A stretch of DNA of 64,000 bases from Bacillota bacterium (GTDB lineage: Bacteria; Bacillota; Clostridia; Lachnospirales; Lachnospiraceae), in contig JAEYFP010000030.1 of NCBI GenBank assembly GCA_023402845.1, positions 1 to 64,000 on the forward strand, written 5' to 3'. Shown in pieces: positions 60,050 through 64,000 of this stretch. The translations under genes and the position numbers were made by a program. The stretch's first letter is position 1; the number at the start of each line of letters is the position of its first letter. Under the pieces are notes generated by a model. The model was given only the letters and a program-made list of their open reading frames with translations. It had not been told where the DNA came from and made no database searches.

Positions 60050-60397
60050 ATGAACGAAATTATCAGAAGCATTGAGGCTGAGCAGTTAAAAGAGCAGGCT
60101 CCGGAGTTCTCGGTAGGCGATACCGTCAAGGTATATGCGAAGATCAAAGAGGGAGCACGCGAAAGAATTCAGATTTTCGAAGGTACTGTTTTAAAGAAGC
60201 AGGGCGGAAGCAACAGAGAGACATTTACAGTTAGAAAAAATTCTAACGGAGTCGGCGTAGAGAAGACATGGCCGCTGCATTCTCCGAATGTGGAGAAGGT
60301 GGAGGTAGTCAGAAGAGGTAAGGTAAGAAGAGCAAAGCTGTTCTACTTAAGAGAACGTGTCGGCAAACGTGCAAAGGTAAAGGAATTGGTCAAATAA
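60050..60397 (+). CDS. rplS: Ribosomal protein L19
   Basis: 115 aa, normal length, with PEFSVGDTVKVYAKIKEG, ERIQIFEGTVL and the ending RRGKVRRAKLFYLRERVGK. AAGGAGG precedes ATG 60050. It has its own promoter and leader and a strong terminator, so it can be expressed apart from trmD. Confidence 0.98.
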   Translation: MNEIIRSIEAEQLKEQAPEFSVGDTVKVYAKIKEGARERIQIFEGTVLKKQGGSNRETFTVRKNSNGVGVEKTWPLHSPNVEKVEVVRRGKVRRAKLFYLRERVGKRAKVKELVK

Positions 60398-60414
60398 AGC
60401 TTCATTACGCACAC

Positions 60415-60447
60415 AGGGACAAATACATTTGTATTTGTCCTCTTTTT
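60415..60447 (+). terminator. Terminator of rplS
   Basis: GGACAAATAC (60417-60426) and GTATTTGTCC (60431-60440) form a perfect ten-base stem with an ATTT loop and a T run after it. Confidence 0.9.
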
Positions 60448-60504
60448 ATATTATACTGAAAGAGATGTAAAAATAGTGTGCACTCTGCCATAAAGGAGCA
60501 TCAA

Positions 60505-61104
60505 ATGCGAAGAAGGTCCCATGATTATCGCGGAGGCAGTTTGTCCTTCCGTCAAAAAGAAAAGAAATTAAATCAAAATGTGGTTTATGAGATCCTGACG
60601 TGGGTGTTCGGTATTGCGGCGGCTGTCTTTCTGGCGATTGTGCTTGTGTATTCTGTTGGAATCAGGACGAGTGTTGTAGGCGCATCGATGGAGCCTTCTC
60701 TTCATAATGGGCAGGAAGTGCTGATCAACCGGGTGATCTACCAGTTTTCTTCGCCGAAGCGGGGAGATGTCATTGTATTCCGCCCGAACGGAAATCAGAA
60801 TTCCCATTTCTATGTAAAACGGGTGATTGGATTGCCGGGCGAAACCGTGCAGATCGTGCAGGGGCAGGTATATCTTGATGGTGAGCTCTATCGGGAAGAT
60901 ATTACAGATGATACGAAGGAAGCGGGGATCGCGGAAACAGAAATTGAATTGGGAGCGGAGGAATATTTTGTACTGGGAGATAATCGGGATAACAGCGAGG
61001 ACAGCAGAAGTGCAAATATCGGAAATGTCAGCCGCAGTATGATAGAGGGAAAAGCGTGGTTCCACCTTGGAAGCGGAGCGGAACAGATGGGAAAGGTAGA
61101 GTGA
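60505..61104 (+). CDS. lepB: Signal peptidase I (first copy)
   Basis: Removes signal peptides from exported proteins. ATG 60505 (AAAGGAG) gives 199 aa; GTG 60478 is rejected. A basic N-terminal part, one span (about 33-52), catalytic Ser61 in GASMEPSL and Lys105 in FYVKRVIGLPGE, then GDNRDNSEDSR. The bulk lies outside the membrane. It is followed four bases later by rbgA. Confidence 0.95.
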   Translation: MRRRSHDYRGGSLSFRQKEKKLNQNVVYEILTWVFGIAAAVFLAIVLVYSVGIRTSVVGASMEPSLHNGQEVLINRVIYQFSSPKRGDVIVFRPNGNQNSHFYVKRVIGLPGETVQIVQGQVYLDGELYREDITDDTKEAGIAETEIELGAEEYFVLGDNRDNSEDSRSANIGNVSRSMIEGKAWFHLGSGAEQMGKVE

Positions 61105-61107
61105 AAA

Positions 61108-61968
61108 ATGAATTATCAATGGTATCCTGGTCATATGACAAAAGCAAAGCGAATGATGCAGGAAAATATGAAGCTGATAGATCTGGTTATTGAGCTTGTC
61201 GATGCAAGGATTCCGCTGAGCAGCCGGAATCCTGATATTGATACGCTTTCAGCAGGCAAGGCCCGTATGGTCTTGCTGAATAAGTCGGATTTGTCCGACG
61301 ACAGTTGTAATATGGCATGGGAGAAATATTTTACCGAACAGGGTTTTACTGTTGTCAAGATTAACTCAAAGACCGGGAGCGGTGTGAAGAGTATCCATTC
61401 CGCAATTCAGACGGCCTGTAAAGAAAAAATTGATCGAGACAGGAGACGCGGTATCTTAAATCGTCCTGTCCGGGCGATGGTGGTCGGCATTCCAAACGTC
61501 GGAAAATCGACCTTCATCAATGCACTGGCAGGCAAGGCATGTACGAAAACAGGAAATAAGCCGGGTGTCACGAAAGGAAAGCAGTGGATTCGTCTTAATA
61601 AAAATGTGGAGCTGCTGGATACACCGGGCATCCTCTGGCCAAAATTTGAAAGTCAGAAGGTTGGTCTGCGCCTTGCATTTATCGGTTCAATTAATGATGA
61701 AATTTTAGATGCCCAGGAGCTTGCCGCAGAATTAGCCGCGCACCTTCGCAGCGTCAAACCGGGTATTCTTCAAACCCGCTACGGGATGGAAGAGGACGGT
61801 ACAGGTTATGAGGTGCTGGAAAAGATTGCGGAGGCCCGGCACTGTCTGCTAAAAGGAAATCAAAAGGATACCGCAAAAGCAGCGGCAATTTTACTGGATG
61901 AATTCAGAAACGGAAAGCTCGGAAGGATTACATTGGAACAACCGTCTGAAGAAAATGGACAGGGTTAA
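61108..61968 (+). CDS. rbgA: Ribosome biogenesis GTPase RbgA/YlqF
   Basis: Needed for late 50S assembly. 286 aa. The G motifs are circularly permuted, as in this family: G4 NKSDLSD (about 58-64) comes first, then P-loop GIPNVGKSTF (about 128-137), G3 DTPG, and the C-terminal helical domain. The start YPGHMTKAKRMM is diagnostic. It is flanked on both sides by signal peptidase genes. Confidence 0.97.
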   Translation: MNYQWYPGHMTKAKRMMQENMKLIDLVIELVDARIPLSSRNPDIDTLSAGKARMVLLNKSDLSDDSCNMAWEKYFTEQGFTVVKINSKTGSGVKSIHSAIQTACKEKIDRDRRRGILNRPVRAMVVGIPNVGKSTFINALAGKACTKTGNKPGVTKGKQWIRLNKNVELLDTPGILWPKFESQKVGLRLAFIGSINDEILDAQELAAELAAHLRSVKPGILQTRYGMEEDGTGYEVLEKIAEARHCLLKGNQKDTAKAAAILLDEFRNGKLGRITLEQPSEENGQG

Positions 61969-61971
61969 CCT

Positions 61972-62526
61972 ATGCGTGTAAGAAGAAAAAAATCATTTCT
62001 GCTGCGTTTTTTAAAAAAAATTGTGGATACCGGCCTTTTTTTGCTGATTGTACTGACACTGACCTATATCACAGTCAATTATGTCGCTCAGCGGACGATC
62101 GTGCATAATGTGTCGATGCAGAAAACTCTTTATGAAGGGGACAATTTAATAACGGACAAGCTGACCTATCGGTTCAGGGAGCCGGAACGATTTGAAATCA
62201 TATGCTTTAGAAGTGAAGGCGAACGGCATGATTTGATCAAACGGATCATTGGGTTGCCGGGAGAAACGATTCAGATTTTGAATGGTGAAATAGTGATCAA
62301 CGGTGAAGTGATTGCAGATCAGGGAGGGCTGAAACCGGCATCGTATGCAGGCCGGGCTGAAAATGAGATTACGCTTGGCAGCAACGAATATTTTGTGATG
62401 GGGGATAACCGTGATGAGAGCATCGACAGCCGTTATGAGGAGGTTGGCAATATAAAGCGCAGCAGTATTGTAGGCAGAGCAATTTTTCGTATCTATCCGT
62501 TTCCCAAGTTCGGGCTGATTGATTAG
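61972..62526 (+). CDS. Signal peptidase I (second copy)
   Basis: 184 aa, more divergent than the first copy. One span (about 17-38), Ser48 in VHNVSMQKTL (the common MxPTL is changed to MQKTL), Lys90 in DLIKRIIGLPGE, and GDNRDESIDSR. All catalytic residues are kept, so it should be active, perhaps on other substrates. It lies three bases after rbgA and overlaps no gene; rnhB follows. Confidence 0.93.
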   Translation: MRVRRKKSFLLRFLKKIVDTGLFLLIVLTLTYITVNYVAQRTIVHNVSMQKTLYEGDNLITDKLTYRFREPERFEIICFRSEGERHDLIKRIIGLPGETIQILNGEIVINGEVIADQGGLKPASYAGRAENEITLGSNEYFVMGDNRDESIDSRYEEVGNIKRSSIVGRAIFRIYPFPKFGLID

Positions 62527-62581
62527 GAGACAAATGAGTTGTTCAGGCTGGCAATATACAAAAGAAAGAGGAAATTGTCCT

Positions 62582-63343
62582 ATGGAAAAGAAAATCGGAG
62601 AGATCAGGGAAGAATATCAGGCGGCGACGGTTATGACGCTGCCTGCTTTTATAAAAGTATATGAACAGGATTCGCGTGCGGGAGTTCTTGCTCTTGTAAA
62701 AAAGGCAAAGGACACTTTGCAAAGGATTGAGAAAGAGTATGCCAGAACGGAAGAAATGAAACTTTATGAAAAAAAATATGGGGATTATCAGGCGATCTGC
62801 GGAATTGATGAGGTTGGCCGGGGACCGCTTGCAGGACCTGTCGTGGCAGGCGCCGTTATTCTTCCTAAGGATTGCGGGATTTTATATTTGAATGATTCCA
62901 AGCAGTTATCGGAAAAAAAAAGGGAGGAGCTGTATGATACCATAATGAAGAACGCTGTTTCTGTTGGGCTTGGTTTTATCTCTCCTGAACGGATTGATGA
63001 AATTAATATTTTGCAGGCAACCTATGAAGCAATGCGGCAGGCTATTCAGAAACTGTCCATAAAACCCGATATATTATTAAACGATGCGGTTACCATTCCA
63101 CTTGTGGATATCAGACAAGTGCCGATAATCAAGGGAGATGCCAAGAGTATTTCGATCGCGGCGGCCAGTATCGTTGCAAAGGTGACGAGGGATCGGCTGA
63201 TGGCCGAGTATGACAGCCTGTATCCGGAATATGGTTTTGCCGGGAACAAAGGCTATGGTGCTCCGGCGCATATTGAGGCGCTGAAAAAATACGGTCCGTC
63301 CCCGCTCCACAGAAAAACGTTTATTACGCATTTTTGCGGCTGA
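62582..63343 (+). CDS. rnhB: Ribonuclease HII
   Basis: Removes ribonucleotides from DNA. ATG 62582 (AAAGAGG upstream) gives 253 aa; the longer frame from 62519 overlaps the peptidase gene. A helical N-terminal extension of about 70 residues precedes the catalytic core ICGIDEVGRGPLAGPVVAGA (Asp/Glu pair) and the metal site LLNDAV; KGDAKSISIAAASIVAKVTRD follows. The N-terminal extension is normal for Firmicute RnhB. Confidence 0.95.
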   Translation: MEKKIGEIREEYQAATVMTLPAFIKVYEQDSRAGVLALVKKAKDTLQRIEKEYARTEEMKLYEKKYGDYQAICGIDEVGRGPLAGPVVAGAVILPKDCGILYLNDSKQLSEKKREELYDTIMKNAVSVGLGFISPERIDEINILQATYEAMRQAIQKLSIKPDILLNDAVTIPLVDIRQVPIIKGDAKSISIAAASIVAKVTRDRLMAEYDSLYPEYGFAGNKGYGAPAHIEALKKYGPSPLHRKTFITHFCG

Positions 63344-63362
63344 CAAACGGAGGGACGCGGCA

Positions 63363-64000
63363 ATGGCAATTCATTTTTCGGGATTTCATGAATTTCAAAG
63401 TCAAAATCAAACAGGAACAATATCTCCTGCGCAGAATGTACAAGACGGTACGTTGGGAGCCGCTGCAGGGTCGACACAAAGCAGTCAGTTTACAGCGGGA
63501 CAGATCTTTTCCGGTGAGGTGATAAGTTTCGATGGAAAAGAGATTCAATTGCTTCTGGACAACAATCAGACACTGAATGCAAAGCTTGACAGCGGACTGA
63601 GTGTGTCAATCGGACAGATCTTATCATTTGAAGTGAAATCGGCCTCGAGCAGCCAGACATCTCTTCGGCCGCTTTTTGCAAATCTGACACAAAATCCTGC
63701 GATCTTAAATGCGTTGAAGGGGGCCGGAATGCCGGTGACCGATACGAATATTTCTATGGTTTCCGTGATGATGGAGGAGGGAATGCCAGTCAATAAGCAG
63801 GCACTCTGGAGCATGGCGAAAGCGGTGAATGAAAATCCGTTTGCAAGTCCTGAGACGCTTGTGCAGCTTACAAAGCTTGGTCTGCAGATCGATGAGCTGT
63901 CGATCCGACAGCTTGAAAATTATAAGGGCTTTGAGCACCAAGTGATCAAGGATGCGGTCAATCTGGCAGAGGGATTGGCAAAGCTTCCCGTAGAGAGCCT
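63363..64000 (+). CDS. FliK-like protein, 5' part (cut by window edge)
   Basis: Open reading frame from ATG 63363 (GGAGGGACG upstream), without a stop to the window end: 212 codons. It begins MAIHFSGFHEFQSQNQ, then a beta-rich part (about 45-95), then LNALKGAGMPVTDTNISMV and MMEEGMPVNKQALWSM, repeats of a pattern known from flagellar hook-length proteins. Place and look match Bacillus ylqG, which follows rnhB and precedes an FlhB-like gene. Whether it acts in hook length control or elsewhere is open. Confidence 0.75.
   Translation, partial: MAIHFSGFHEFQSQNQTGTISPAQNVQDGTLGAAAGSTQSSQFTAGQIFSGEVISFDGKEIQLLLDNNQTLNAKLDSGLSVSIGQILSFEVKSASSSQTSLRPLFANLTQNPAILNALKGAGMPVTDTNISMVSVMMEEGMPVNKQALWSMAKAVNENPFASPETLVQLTKLGLQIDELSIRQLENYKGFEHQVIKDAVNLAEGLAKLPVES

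Overview
The window looks like a chromosomal segment of an anaerobic, probably motile Firmicute of the class Clostridia, most like Lachnospiraceae. The grounds are gene content and order: rpmF-plsX-acpP-rnc-smc-ftsY followed by ylxM-ffh-rpsP-khpA-rimM-trmD-rplS-lepB-rbgA-rnhB, ferredoxin-linked IorAB, the one-step ddh route to lysine, stand-alone CheV, strong AGGAGG-type ribosome sites and TTGACA/TATAAT promoters. No species name can be supported from the sequence alone.

Layout. 1-360 is the 3' end of a 23S rRNA gene with no 5S gene after it. 800-9320 (+ strand) holds a chemoreceptor and CheV, a large acidic one-span protein, hisH-hisF-ung and a TPR/MORN protein. 9425-15685 (- strand) is a five-gene transport cassette: EcfT, a fused double EcfA ATPase, an S component and two exporter-fold ABC half-transporters, with a divergent AraC regulator at 15860. 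It reads as a complete uptake system and is the best candidate here for a poorly described system; I infer a metallophore- or porphyrin-like substrate. 16926-19968 is a TrmB-like regulator with ddh and lysA (lysine synthesis), followed by tRNA-Leu(CAA).

20130-30140 is an AT-richer accessory stretch: a Crp/Fnr-type regulator facing a YczE-like membrane protein, a complete two-component system plus FtsX-type ABC transporter operon, a zinc-peptidase-like orphan, an alpha/beta hydrolase with its TetR regulator, and several long spacers. From 30219 core functions return: a VanW protein, an Smr protein, a zinc-finger membrane protein, polA, coaE, an FtsA-like ATPase, walJ, an ACT-domain protein and a UPF0210 protein, then tmcAL on the - strand.

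41714-64000 is the phospholipid/ribosome/secretion superoperon. It has three departures from the usual order: pta is followed directly by rpmF, with no ackA or yceD; an arylpyruvate-oxidation cassette (iorA, iorB, paaK, with a MATE exporter) sits between ftsY-ilvA and ylxM-ffh; and a terminator plus a dispersed repeat separates rpsP-khpA from rimM-trmD. The last gene, cut by the window edge, is a FliK-like protein in the position of Bacillus ylqG.

Starts were moved from the longest frame to the ATG/GTG/TTG best supported by a ribosome site; each entry says so. Family assignments come from motifs recognised by eye, without any database search.
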